Shown here piece after piece: positions 17,607-26,934 of a DNA stretch of 51,606 nt (positions are counted from its first letter, which is position 1; each line of letters opens with the position of its first letter). The stretch is from Streptomyces sp. NRRL B-24085 (GTDB lineage: Bacteria > Actinomycetota > Actinomycetes > Streptomycetales > Streptomycetaceae). Below the pieces are notes generated by a model that saw only the letters and a list, made by a program, of their open reading frames with translations, had not been told where the DNA came from and made no database searches. The stretch spans positions 1 through 51,606 of the forward strand of contig NZ_LJBR01000065.1 in the NCBI RefSeq assembly GCF_001282115.1. The letters are read 5' to 3'. Both the position numbers and the translations under genes were made by a program.

Positions 17607-18422
17607 TCAGCGCAACAGCGACCGCACATCAGGGCGGGCCGCACCGGCCGTCTCGCTCAGCCGCCGCAACGCCTCCAGCGTCAGATAGGGATGGTTGCCG
17701 TGCGAGGCCCGGCCGCCGAGCGCGACCTCCGGCGGCAGGCCCGGATCACCCAGCCCACTGATCACCAACGCGGCCTCGGAGAAGTCGTCGTGGACGGTGA
17801 GCCTCGTGGGCGTCACCACGCACGTCATGCCGGAGGCCATCGCCGACAGCAGGCCGTTGCGGGTGTCCTCGATCACGACACAGCGCTCCGGGCGCACGCC
17901 GATCGCCGTGGCCGTGGCGTCGAACACGTCGGGCGCCGGCTTCTTGCGCCGTACGGATTCACCGGTGATCAGGGTGAGCCGGGACGCGAGTTCCGTCCCG
18001 AGCGCGGCCTCGACCAGGGTGCGCACCGAGTCCCGGGCGCCCGCCGAGGCGACGGCCACCCGCCACCCGGCCCGCAACGCGTCCTCGGCGAGGCGGCGCA
18101 CGCCCGGCCGTGGCGTGACGTTCCCGGCCTTGAGCGACTCCACGTATATCTGCGTCTTGCGCCGATGCCAGGCGGCGATGAGCCGCTGCCACTCGGCCGG
18201 GTCGGAGGGGACGTCGAAGACCGTGCGGAAACGCGGATCGTCCCGCAACAGGTTGAGGCGTTCCCTGCCCCCCGACACCCGCAGCGCGCGCTGGTACTCG
18301 GCGTCGCTCCAACGCCACGGAATGCCCAGCTCCGCCCACACCTGGTTGAAGGCACGCAGATGCCTCTGGATCTCGACGTCCACGATGACGCCGTCACAGT
18401 CGAAGATCAGCCCGCGTTTCAT
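17607..18422 (-). CDS. HAD-superfamily phosphatase (CbbY/beta-phosphoglucomutase-like)
   Basis: A 271-residue HAD protein. Motif I is GLIFDCDGVIVDVE (nucleophile and acid aspartates at DxD); motif II is VASAGA; motif III is RRKKPAPDVF; motif IV is CVVIEDTRNG. A helical cap lies between motifs I and II, as in CbbY and beta-phosphoglucomutase. It should remove phosphate from, or isomerise, a small phosphorylated substrate, perhaps the product of the aldolase encoded just upstream. The start ATG overlaps the aldolase stop (ATGA). It is the last gene of the leftward set before the terminator. Confidence 0.88.
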   Translation of the reverse strand: MKRGLIFDCDGVIVDVEIQRHLRAFNQVWAELGIPWRWSDAEYQRALRVSGGRERLNLLRDDPRFRTVFDVPSDPAEWQRLIAAWHRRKTQIYVESLKAGNVTPRPGVRRLAEDALRAGWRVAVASAGARDSVRTLVEAALGTELASRLTLITGESVRRKKPAPDVFDATATAIGVRPERCVVIEDTRNGLLSAMASGMTCVVTPTRLTVHDDFSEAALVISGLGDPGLPPEVALGGRASHGNHPYLTLEALRRLSETAGAARPDVRSLLR

Positions 18423-19261
18423 CGGCTCTGCCCCGCACTGCCGAGCACCTCGGCGTAGTGGCGGCACAACGCACCGATCCGGCCGTGCGCCGCGCTCACC
18501 AGGTCGAGAGGTTCGGTGCGGGAGGCCTGGACGAACGCCTGCACGGCCGCCACGTACGTCTCCTTCAGCACGGACGACAGATTGACCTTCGTCACGCCGC
18601 TGTCCACGGCTTTGCGCAGACACGCGTCGGACAACCCGCTGCCGCCGTGCAGGACCACCGGCACCCGCGCGGAGAGCTCTCGTGCCCGCCCGTAGTCCAC
18701 GGCGGGTTCCTCGGTGTGCATGCCGTGCCGGGTGCCGAGATCGGGACTGAAGCAGTGGACGCCTGTCCTGTCGAGAAAGGAGAGGGTGCTGTGGTGCTGC
18801 GCCTCGGTGTCCTCGGCGTTCTGGGAACTCGGGTCGTCGACGCGCCTGATGCGCTCGAATTCCCCCTCGATCGCGGCTCCTCGCCTTTCGGCCTCCTCGA
18901 CGACACGCCGGGTGGCCCGCACCCCTTCCTCGTACGGGAGGTGCGAGCTGTCGAAGAGGGCGGAATGCCAGCCGCTGTCGAGGCAGGAAAGGAGGAACGC
19001 CGGCTCTCCGCAGTGGTCGAGATGCAGAACGGCCGTCGTGCCGTGCAGTTTCCTCTTGGCCTCGAACGTGGCGCGGAGGAGTTTCGGGCTCCAGAATCTC
19101 GCCGTACGCACCGATACCTGCACGACGACCGGAGAACGGGCGAGGGCGGCTGACGAGAGCACGGAATCCATGCTCAGTTCGTCGACGACATTGAACGCGG
19201 GAAGGGCGTATCCGCCCGATGAGGCATTGTCGAGCAACTCACGCAGCCATGCGACCGGCAT
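18419..19261 (-). CDS. Class II (zinc) fructose-bisphosphate aldolase family protein
   Basis: A 280-residue protein starting MPVAWLRELLDNASSGGYA and then LPAFNV, matching the N-terminus of class II aldolases. Zinc and substrate motifs follow: AVLHLDHCGE, LFDSSHLPYEE, VLHGGSGL and KVNLSS. Such enzymes join or split ketose phosphates using dihydroxyacetone phosphate or related donors. The ATG at 19261 is chosen because homology starts there and a purine-rich AGAGAAGAGAG precedes it; an upstream extension to 19306 lacks similarity. Together with the HAD phosphatase it may make and dephosphorylate a polyol or keto building block. It lies 97 bp after the ATP-grasp gene. Confidence 0.88.
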   Translation of the reverse strand: MPVAWLRELLDNASSGGYALPAFNVVDELSMDSVLSSAALARSPVVVQVSVRTARFWSPKLLRATFEAKRKLHGTTAVLHLDHCGEPAFLLSCLDSGWHSALFDSSHLPYEEGVRATRRVVEEAERRGAAIEGEFERIRRVDDPSSQNAEDTEAQHHSTLSFLDRTGVHCFSPDLGTRHGMHTEEPAVDYGRARELSARVPVVLHGGSGLSDACLRKAVDSGVTKVNLSSVLKETYVAAVQAFVQASRTEPLDLVSAAHGRIGALCRHYAEVLGSAGQSR

Positions 19262-19358
19262 GTCTCTCTTCTCTTCGTCGGTGAAGCCGAACGCGGTGAG
19301 CGGCACGGACGCGCCTGCGTTTCCTGCACACGTCGGCCACGGGTGCGGTACGCGGATG

Positions 19359-20606
19359 TCAGTCGTAGTCGATCCAGTCGATGCACTCGATCTCCGCTAC
19401 GAGGTCCGCGAGTCGGTCATGGGTCGCGGCGGTGCCCAGCACCGCGGCCACACCGCCGTCCGTACCGTCGCGCCAGTCGGCGCTCGCGCCGGGACGGGTC
19501 GTGATGGTGACGCGTTCGACCTCGGGCCGCTCACGCAATGCGAACAGGCCCTCCCGGACCTCGCGCACGCGGTGGGCGGTCACCGGGGGCATCACCAGGT
19601 AGTGGAAGGCGACGGCTTCGGCGGATCGCGCGGCCGCCGGGGCGGGCGGCCTGCCCAGCGCGGCCCTGACGGCCGTGTCGGCGGGGTCCGCGGTGGCCGA
19701 GCGGACAGCCAGGTCATCGACCCACCCGCCGAGCCGGCCGTTGACCTCGATCACCCTGGGACCGGCGGGCGTCAGCTTCAGTTCCACGTCGGCGATTCCG
19801 GTGCGGATGCCGAGTGCGCCGACCGCGCGGCAGGCGAGATCCTGTGCGGCGGTCAGCTCGGCCTGCGGCACCGTCGACGCCTGTCCGTAGCCGCCGCGCT
19901 CGCGATACGGCTCGGCCAGGGCGAACTTGCTGGTGACGAAGAGCGGCCGGACGTCCTCGCCGTCGGCCACACAGTCGACCGCGAGGTAGTCGCCCCAGGG
20001 GGCGTCGACCGGGCGCCCGACGAGGAGTTCCTCCACGATGGCGGTCCGGGGCGGCGATGCCGTGCCGTCGAGGATGCGGGCGACGGCGTCCGCGCATTGT
20101 GCCTCGGTGGTGACCGAGACCGTGTGCTTGCTCGCGGCGCCGGTGGTCGGCTTGACGATCGCGGGCAGACCGACCCGGTCGAGTGCCGCGCCGACCTCCT
20201 CCACCCGGGTCACCTCGTGGAAACGGACCGAATCGACACCCTGCTCGGCAAGTCTCCTCCGCTGGAGGTCCTTTCTGGTGATGGCTCCGACGTCGTCGAG
20301 CGAGTGATAGGGAAGCTCCAGAAGATGTGCCAGTCGCGCGGTCGGCACGATCATTCCCTCGCTGAAAGTGACGATGCCGGAGGGTTTGAAAGGCTCCAGT
20401 GCCGCCACGATCTCCGAGTCGTCGAAGCCCGTCGTGTCGATGACCGACCCGACCATTTCCAACGCGGGTGTCATTTCCCGAGCATGTTCCGAGCCGGTGG
20501 TGACGAACACGACATCGGACTCGTTCTGCTCGGCGGCCTCGGCCAGCCGGACCGGAGAAAGGCTGCCGTAGTCATAAGTGACCAGTAATGATGCATCCTT
20601 TGGCAT
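19359..20606 (-). CDS. ATP-grasp domain ligase
   Basis: A 415-residue ATP-grasp protein. Visible elements are an N-terminal preATP domain (LLVTYDYGSLS), ITRKDLQRRRLAEQG, the ATP-binding PAIVKPTTGAASK, VEELLVGRPVD, and the metal-binding end GIADVELKLTPAGPRVIEVNGRLGG. The C-terminal about 100 residues form a separate lobe, as in dipeptide or amino-acid ligases. It should activate a carboxylate as acyl phosphate and couple it to an amine. The start ATG follows GAGGTGG. In a cluster with tiny ORFs and no NRPS or lanthipeptide synthetase it is a prime candidate for forming the peptide bond between a building block and a peptide or amino acid. The substrate is unknown. Confidence 0.85.
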   Translation of the reverse strand: MPKDASLLVTYDYGSLSPVRLAEAAEQNESDVVFVTTGSEHAREMTPALEMVGSVIDTTGFDDSEIVAALEPFKPSGIVTFSEGMIVPTARLAHLLELPYHSLDDVGAITRKDLQRRRLAEQGVDSVRFHEVTRVEEVGAALDRVGLPAIVKPTTGAASKHTVSVTTEAQCADAVARILDGTASPPRTAIVEELLVGRPVDAPWGDYLAVDCVADGEDVRPLFVTSKFALAEPYRERGGYGQASTVPQAELTAAQDLACRAVGALGIRTGIADVELKLTPAGPRVIEVNGRLGGWVDDLAVRSATADPADTAVRAALGRPPAPAAARSAEAVAFHYLVMPPVTAHRVREVREGLFALRERPEVERVTITTRPGASADWRDGTDGGVAAVLGTAATHDRLADLVAEIECIDWIDYD

Positions 20607-20750
20607 ACACCCACCTCAAGGTCGGTACGTACGCATCGCATTAAAGAATGCGGTACGCAGCCGTCGTGGGCGGCAGTCCGCACGGCAGATGGGTCGGCAG
20701 ATGGGGGAACAGCCGCAGGGCTTCGCCACGACTGCGAGACAGGTCGAGGT

Positions 20751-21782
20751 TCACTCAGGGGCGACGCAGGCGTACAGCGGCAGCGGCCTCATGCCGTGGC
20801 GTTCCTTCATCGGCCGGTTGCTCCGGCCCCCCTCCACCCATTGCTTGCCCGCCTCGACGGCGGCGCGGATCTCGGTGGCCCACAGGAGGTAGTTGGGGCT
20901 GAAGCTGTGGACGGTGGCGTCGCTGGTCCCGCCCACCCACATGTGCAGGCGCTGGTCGTCCAGCAGGACCACCGCGGCCGCCAGTGTCCGTCCGGGCACG
21001 TCGACGCGCACGACACGCGCATGGTCGCCGAGGGCCATGACGAAGTCGATGAAGGCGCTCTCGGGATACATGTCCGCGCTGCCGTACTTGGCCGCCGTGC
21101 GGCGGGTGAGATCGCAGACGGTGCGCAGGAAGTCCGGCCGGGGGGATTCGACGGACGCCGTGACCCCGGCATCGGCCGCGCGCCGCATGTACTGGCGGAT
21201 CGTGCGACGCGTCCTGGGTCCCAGGGTCGCGAGATAGTCGTCGTACGTCGCCACACCCTGGAGCGGGAGTTGGAAGCGGGTGACGATCGGGGCCACCCGC
21301 CACCCCTTGCGGCGGGCCGCACCGAGCAGCGGGTCACCCTCCGCGACGCTGACGAGGCCCGTGGCTCGTGCGCCGTCCCGGTTCCCCAGCTCCGCCAAGG
21401 CGTCCAGCATCGCCGCGAGCACCCGGTCGCGGTGTTCCGTGTTCGTCGCAAGCACCGGGACACGTGTGTCGTAGCAGTACCAGTTGTGTCCGAGGAGCGC
21501 CGTGCCGTTCGCTTCGGGGATGCCGACAGCCTGGAGGAAGCCGTACGGGTCGCCCTGTTTGTCGAGGTAGCACGGCAGCACGGCGACGATCCGCCCGGCG
21601 TCGACGGCCGTCAGATAGCGGACGGCGGCGTACGGGCTGAGCGGACTGTCCTGGTAGGCGCGCAAGTACGCGGGGGAGTAGTGGACGGGGGCGCCGGCCG
21701 AGGCCACCACCCGCTGCCACTGTGCGGTGTCGAGGCTCTTAACGGACTCGTGTACCTCGACCCGGACTTGAGACGTGCTCAT
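20751..21782 (-). CDS. FemAB/BioF2-like acyltransferase (GNAT fold)
   Basis: A 343-residue protein with a double-GNAT FemAB-like pattern. The segment GPRTRRTIRQYMRRAADAGV resembles the basic helix of peptidoglycan-bridge transferases. The end carries LLWATEIRAAVEAGKQWVEGG and NRPMKERHGMRPLPLY, as in the acetyltransf_6 family. These enzymes transfer acyl or aminoacyl groups, often from aminoacyl-tRNA, to amines. The start overlaps the preceding peptidase stop (ATGA). In this cluster it may add an aminoacyl or acyl group to an intermediate. The exact donor cannot be read from sequence. Confidence 0.78.
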   Translation of the reverse strand: MSTSQVRVEVHESVKSLDTAQWQRVVASAGAPVHYSPAYLRAYQDSPLSPYAAVRYLTAVDAGRIVAVLPCYLDKQGDPYGFLQAVGIPEANGTALLGHNWYCYDTRVPVLATNTEHRDRVLAAMLDALAELGNRDGARATGLVSVAEGDPLLGAARRKGWRVAPIVTRFQLPLQGVATYDDYLATLGPRTRRTIRQYMRRAADAGVTASVESPRPDFLRTVCDLTRRTAAKYGSADMYPESAFIDFVMALGDHARVVRVDVPGRTLAAAVVLLDDQRLHMWVGGTSDATVHSFSPNYLLWATEIRAAVEAGKQWVEGGRSNRPMKERHGMRPLPLYACVAPE

Positions 21783-23755
21783 GCCGTGTCCCCCTCGTGC
21801 GTCCGTCCCGCTCCCGTCGCTGCCGAGCCGTCCGCCCCGAGCACGGCTGCGCCGCCCTCCTCGATCCAGCCGGCCGTGGCCATCGCCGCCAGGAAGCGTT
21901 CCCCGAAGCCTGCCGTTCTCGGGCGGACACCGGAGTCCAGTTCAGCGATGAGCATCGCGGCCGCGGCGTCGGCGTTGCCGTCGATGCTTTGGGCGAGGGC
22001 CATCGCGGCGGCATAGCAGCCGCCGCGGTCCGCGGTCAGCTCTTGCAGGAGCCACCGGCGGTCCTTCTCCGTCATGGCTGCCATTAGCGCTCGAAGGTTG
22101 AAGGGGCCGGGCCAGTTTCTGCGCAGGGCCGGGCCGCGAGGTGACGGCGGTCGCTGTTCCGCGAGACCGTCGTCCGAGGCGGATGACAGGGTGCGGTGCA
22201 GCCCGGCAAGGAGTTCCGCCTGTCCGTCGAGGATGCGCGGGTTCGCGCCGAGGGGGCGCAGCGTGTGCAGGGCGTCCCGGCCGTAGTGCCAGCGGCGGGT
22301 GAGCCGGGCGACGGCCCACCGTTCAGGGTCCGGCCCGTCGGCGGGCGGCAGGCAGGCGGTCATACGCCGGGCCGTCCAGCGGGTCAGGAGTCGGGCGATG
22401 AGGTCGGCGTCGCGTTCGTCGGCCGTCGCCACGACGGCGGCCGCGGACGCCGCGATCGCTGCGGACCTTTGCAGCTCCTGCGGATCGACCTTGTCGATCG
22501 AGTCGGCACCGGAGTGGTTGAACCGGTCGGGCCAGTGCCCCAGTTGTACGGCGGGGCAGCCGATCGCCCGGTCGGCGAGGATCGCGTGGTCGGAGGCGCC
22601 GACGAAGGGTGTCGTACGCCAGGCCCAGGTGTCGCAGCCGACGGCACCGCTGTAGGAACGCGCGGCGGGCGGAAGGGCTCGCACGCATGCTTCGACCAGG
22701 GCGTTGGCGTAGTGCGGGAGGTACTCCGGGGCGTACTCGACGATCAGCGGGCCGCCACAACGGCGTTGGTCCTCACCCACCATGTCGAGGTTGACCGCCA
22801 TCGCGGGGAGCTGTCGGATGCCTTCCTCGACCGCCTGGTGGACGTAGGCGGCCAGGCCCACGAACTCCGGTGCCCATACGAACCGGACGGGACGACGCAG
22901 CGGCCGTGCCGCCAGCGCGCGCCCGGCCGCCAGTGCCGCGGCGACACCCGAGGCGTTGTCGTTGGCCCCCGGGGCCGGATGGCACAGGTGGGCGCTGAGC
23001 AGACACGCGTCGCCTGCTTCCTCCCGGCCGGACGGGGTACGGGCGACCACGACCGGCATCCGCCGGGGACCGGTGTCGACGTCGACGAGCACCCGGGCCC
23101 GGATGCCCCGCCGGTGCGCACGCAGGAGCTCGTCCAACTGGGCTGGGAGCACGCTGAAGCCGAACAGGCAGCTGCCGCCGGGCAGTTCGACGCGGCCCGA
23201 CTGCTCGATGCCGTCGGCATGGACCGTCACGCAGAACCCGCGTGCCTTCTCGGCCTGCATCCGCGTGAACAGATCGGCGCCGAGGCCGGCCGCCGGCCCG
23301 ACGAGGACGAGTGCGCCCGGCGGCCAGCGGGAATCCTGCGGCACCGCGAGCGGCACCTCACCCTCCGCAGCCGCCGAGTTCGCGGCGAGGGCATAGGGCT
23401 GTGCCGGGTAACTGACAAGCGGGGGAGCGCCGTTGAGCGACAGATGCGCGGCGCGTGGTGTCCAGGACGAGGGAGCGGTGTACGTCCACCACGCGGTTCT
23501 GCCGTCCGCGGGCAGACTGAGCACCTCGATGTCGGCCAGCCCCACGCGCTCCGCCTCGCCCGCGACGAACTCGGCCGCCTCGGCGATCCCCGCCGATCCC
23601 TGGTAGCGGTCCCATCCGGCCAGCCGGGCCACCCATCCCATCGCCTCGACGGCGTCGATCTCGTGGTGGATGCCACCGACCAGACCGCTCAGGCCGCCTG
23701 GACCACTGAGGCTGTTCGAAAGGCCCGGAGAGCTCACCTCACCGAGGTCACGCAT
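21779..23755 (-). CDS. M28/DUF4910-like zinc aminopeptidase with C-terminal extension
   Basis: About 658 residues. The central peptidase region shows LLSAHLCHPAPGANDNASG, the metal-binding H-x-x-H-P and N-D-N pattern of DUF4910/M28-type aminopeptidases, then MAVNLDMVGE and FVGASDHAILADRAIG. The N-terminal part resembles the protease-associated insert. The C-terminal about 200 residues look like a separate, less recognisable helical domain (RRWHYGRDALHTLRPL). The ATG at 23755 overlaps the upstream stop by eight bases. Family members are often found in biosynthetic loci and remove N-terminal residues; here it could trim a peptide intermediate or leader. No signal peptide is seen, so it acts in the cytoplasm. 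Confidence 0.8.
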   Translation of the reverse strand: MRDLGEVSSPGLSNSLSGPGGLSGLVGGIHHEIDAVEAMGWVARLAGWDRYQGSAGIAEAAEFVAGEAERVGLADIEVLSLPADGRTAWWTYTAPSSWTPRAAHLSLNGAPPLVSYPAQPYALAANSAAAEGEVPLAVPQDSRWPPGALVLVGPAAGLGADLFTRMQAEKARGFCVTVHADGIEQSGRVELPGGSCLFGFSVLPAQLDELLRAHRRGIRARVLVDVDTGPRRMPVVVARTPSGREEAGDACLLSAHLCHPAPGANDNASGVAAALAAGRALAARPLRRPVRFVWAPEFVGLAAYVHQAVEEGIRQLPAMAVNLDMVGEDQRRCGGPLIVEYAPEYLPHYANALVEACVRALPPAARSYSGAVGCDTWAWRTTPFVGASDHAILADRAIGCPAVQLGHWPDRFNHSGADSIDKVDPQELQRSAAIAASAAAVVATADERDADLIARLLTRWTARRMTACLPPADGPDPERWAVARLTRRWHYGRDALHTLRPLGANPRILDGQAELLAGLHRTLSSASDDGLAEQRPPSPRGPALRRNWPGPFNLRALMAAMTEKDRRWLLQELTADRGGCYAAAMALAQSIDGNADAAAAMLIAELDSGVRPRTAGFGERFLAAMATAGWIEEGGAAVLGADGSAATGAGRTHEGDTA

Positions 23756-25684
23756 GCAGTCCGCCCCGGGTGAAAGCCGCACGGAAGGCCGTCAGCCGAG
23801 CGTCCGACAGCGGAACGGAGATCTTGAAGATCGAGCCACTGCCTTCCGCGTCCGACAGCTCCCGATCAGCACCACCTGCATCCCGCGGGCGGCGACTTGC
23901 GACCTGCCTTCCTGAGCCCTGCATGTCCTGCCCCTGTACCTCTTTGACACGGAGCCCGAACCGCTCAAGCACGGCTCTGCCCGCGTCGTGCGCCGGTGCG
24001 GTCACCCATGGCAGACAGGTATCTCCCTCCGTCACCGCGAGGCCCGCACCCCGCAGCAGCGTCGTGACTTCCGGTTTCACCTCGGCGATCCTGGCTCGCA
24101 GGCCGGCGAAGATGTCGCCCTGCGCCAGCAGGCGGAGGGCGACCGTCAGTCCGAAGCCGCTTGCGCCCAGCGGTGGCAGGACTTCCCGCAGCCGCCCGGT
24201 CAGCACGGGCGCGGCGACCGCGAACCCGACCCTGAGCCCGCCGCAGCAGTAGCCCTTGGACATGCTGCGCAGGACGATCAGGTTGTCGTGCTCGGCGACC
24301 GCGGGGACACAACTGGCGTCCGGCCCGGCGTAGACGGCGTAGGCCTCGTCGAGGACCACCGTCGTGCCGCGTGCGCGGGCGGCCCGCGCGATCTCGTCCA
24401 GCGTCTCTCTGCCGTACAGGTCCCCGGCGATCGTCGGGCGGTCGAGCACGAGGACCGAAGGGGCGTGCCGGTCGAGGTCGGCCGTCAGATTCCCGGGCCG
24501 GGTCACGATCGCCTCACTGCCCAAGCGCGCGGCCCAGCGCGGCAGGTCGGGGTGCCCGCCGCTCAGGTACAGCACGGGACCCGGCTGGGCCAGGGCCGCG
24601 CACGCGTGCAGCAGACCGGTGGCTCCGGTCCCGGCTGTCACCGTGTCCGGGGGCAGTTCGAGGCCGAAGTGTTCGGAGAGCACCGGCGCGGCCTGTGCGG
24701 CGGCGTAGGGGTCGGTCACGTGATAGGCCCGTGCGACGCCGGAGCTGACTGTCCGGAAGGCGCGGTCGACCGAGGGCTGGACGAAGTCGATCTCGTCGGG
24801 CGACCAGCGCAGGTCCACGAGATCCCCGGGAACGACCGCGTCCGCCGGTCCTGGCGCCGCGGGTTCCGTGCGCCTTCCGGCGGGGGGCTCTTCCCACCTC
24901 TTGATCGCGGTGGTGTCTGCGGCCTGGGGATTGCGGGCCACGAACTGCACGTAGCGAGTCGTGAGTGCGGCTTGGCGGCCGACGGTGAAGTCGGCGTCGG
25001 CGCGCTCGATCTCGAAGCCGGCGCGGACCAGCAGGTCCCGTACCTCGGCGGGCTGGTAGAGCCGAACGTCATCGTGGACGATCACCGGTTCCGCGTCCCC
25101 GCGCCGCACCTCGATCGAACCGGTGCTGCGGCCGCACACCACGCGGTAGTCACGGCGGAAGACGGCCAGCAACCCCTCGGTCTCGAAAGTGGCTTCGGGT
25201 ACGTAGTGGCTCGCGATCGTCAGGACGTTGGAATGGTCGAGCACGAGGAGCCCGCCGGGGACGAGCGCCCGGCGGGCCTCCCGGAGCAGCCTCAACTGCT
25301 GGGCGTCACTGCCCCAGCCGAAGGACTGCACACAGACGATCGCGTCGAACTCGCCCACCGGCCAGCTCTGTTCACGCAGCAGGTCGAGGTGCAGCCACTC
25401 CACCTCCACTCCGGCCGCGGCCGCCGACTGCGCGGCCTGCCGCAGGGCCCACGCACCCACGTCGACACCGGTGACGCGGAACCCCCGCCCTGCCAGGGCC
25501 ATCGCATGCCGGCCCGTACCGCAGCCCAGGTCGCCGACGCGTCGAGGACGTCAGCCAGGTAGTCGGCCTCCGCAGTCGTGCGCTCGGCGGTGTACTCATG
25601 GGCCGCCACCGCCCAGAACTCCTCACCGAAGAAGTCCTGGTACCAGGAACGGTGTGCGTCGCCGCCCCGTGCCCCAGGGGTCAT
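23748..25684 (-). CDS. SAM methyltransferase - PLP aminotransferase fusion, with apparent 1-nt frameshift
   Basis: The N-terminal part starts at ATG 25684, overlapping the upstream stop (ATGA), and reads WYQDFFGEEFWAVAAHEYT, a class I methyltransferase start. Near 25537-25543 the frame must shift: the SAM motif VGDLGCGTGRHAMALAGRG is in another frame, whose own upstream reading meets a stop at once. One missing base (for example G in GACGCG-GTCGGC) restores an uninterrupted gene of about 645 residues. After the methyltransferase comes a fold-type I aminotransferase resembling HisC/CobD: VVLDEAYAVY and the PLP lysine in SMSKGYCCGGLRVGF. The two activities would methylate and transaminate the same or successive intermediates. 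The shift may be a sequencing error, programmed, or a real mutation. Confidence 0.8.
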
Positions 25685-26901
25685 ACGGCGTCCGCCCGCA
25701 GCGCCTCCTGCCGGTGGAGGAAGCCGCAGACGTCGCAGAGGCCGGCGGGGTTGGGCATGCCCTCCATGAGGAGGTACCTGCCCTCGCAGACCCGGCACAC
25801 GTCGTCCACCACCGGCAGCAGGCTGCGCTGCACGTTCTCGAAGGCGTTGAACAGGTAGTAGTCGATGCCCGGCCACAGGTCGTACAGGTGGTCGGCCATC
25901 GCATAGGCCAAGGAGCGTTCGTCGGAGCCGGTGGTGAAGCGGCCCGGGGCGCCCTGCCGGTTGAGCTCCGGCGCGACGAGTTCGAGGTAGAGGGTCAGTT
26001 CCTTCTTGGTGATCCGGTAGAGCGGGAAGACGTACCGCAGATCGCCCAGTTCCCGGACGGGAATGCCGCCCATCCGGTAACCGGTGGTGAACCAGGTGAC
26101 CATGCTGGCCACCAGGTCGTCGGCGTTGAAACCGAAGGCGACGACCGAGGCTCCGGCGCGCCCGGCCTCCCGCTCCAGCATGCGGCGCAACACCTGGTGA
26201 CCGATCACCATGTTCATGTTGCGGTGCTCGCCGGCGACGACTCTGTTCATCACGTCGACGAACGGCTCGCGCAGCTTGAACAGTTCGGCCACGTCGTCGG
26301 CGGTCACGATCGTGTGATCCAGGCCGAGTCCCTCGCAGGCGTCCAGCGCGATCTGGAAGGTCGCCGGCTCGTCCCAGTCGGGCAGGCCGGTGATGGTGAC
26401 GGCGGTCATCTCCGTCTCGGGCCAGCGGCCCCGTGTGCGTTCGAGCAGCTTGAGGTAGGCGACGCTGTCCCGGCCACCTGACAGCCCGATGACCGCGCGG
26501 TCCCCGGCCCGCATGGTGCCACCGGCGACGATGCTCTGGACGAAGGTCTCCTCGACGTACTGCACGAACGTCTCGGCGGTGAGCTGCTCGGTGCGGCGTT
26601 CCAGGGTTCCGCCGTGGTCGAACAGGACGGACTTGGAGTACACGGGATCCGGCGCGGCATAGACCTGCTCCTTGGGCTTGCGCAGCACGTCGAGGTCGTA
26701 GTGGCGCACCTGCCGGACCTCGACGACCTCGTCGGCCTCGACGACGACCGCGGATTCGGGGATCACCGTCCCGTTCCGGTAACAGAGCACCGCGTTGGCC
26801 GGGATGCCGTGCAGACGCAGGACATCGAGGAGCTTCTGACCCGGTACTGCGTGCAGGGTTTCCGAACCACCGGTCTTGTTGCGGAACACGACCGTGCTCA
26901 C
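25681..26901 (-). CDS. ThiS/ubiquitin-like domain - PP-loop ATP pyrophosphatase (TtcA/CTU1-like) fusion
   Basis: A 406-residue protein. Residues about 1-70 look like a ThiS/MoaD beta-grasp sulfur-carrier domain (VVFRNKTGG, LLDVLRLHGIPANAV, IPESAVVVEADEVVEV) but without a C-terminal Gly-Gly, as expected for an internal domain. Residues about 105-330 are a PP-loop ATPase with GLSGGRDSVAYLKLL, as in tRNA thiolases that adenylate a substrate before sulfur insertion. The C-terminus carries two CxxC-type zinc-knuckle pairs (CRVCEGRY and CDVCGF). GTG 26901 follows AGGAG. In a biosynthetic context such enzymes can install thioamide, thiocarboxylate or thiobase sulfur. An ordinary tRNA role cannot be excluded, but the location argues against it. 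Confidence 0.85.
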   Translation of the reverse strand: MSTVVFRNKTGGSETLHAVPGQKLLDVLRLHGIPANAVLCYRNGTVIPESAVVVEADEVVEVRQVRHYDLDVLRKPKEQVYAAPDPVYSKSVLFDHGGTLERRTEQLTAETFVQYVEETFVQSIVAGGTMRAGDRAVIGLSGGRDSVAYLKLLERTRGRWPETEMTAVTITGLPDWDEPATFQIALDACEGLGLDHTIVTADDVAELFKLREPFVDVMNRVVAGEHRNMNMVIGHQVLRRMLEREAGRAGASVVAFGFNADDLVASMVTWFTTGYRMGGIPVRELGDLRYVFPLYRITKKELTLYLELVAPELNRQGAPGRFTTGSDERSLAYAMADHLYDLWPGIDYYLFNAFENVQRSLLPVVDDVCRVCEGRYLLMEGMPNPAGLCDVCGFLHRQEALRADAV

Positions 26902-26934
26902 GGCATCTCCTGTTCGTCTGGGCGGAGTTGGGGC

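Noticed and set aside
20630..20660. Imperfect inverted repeat CGCAT-TAAAGA-ATGCG upstream of the ATP-grasp gene, considered as terminator or operator
   Set aside because: Arms are only five bases with mismatched flanks, and it is too weak to annotate.
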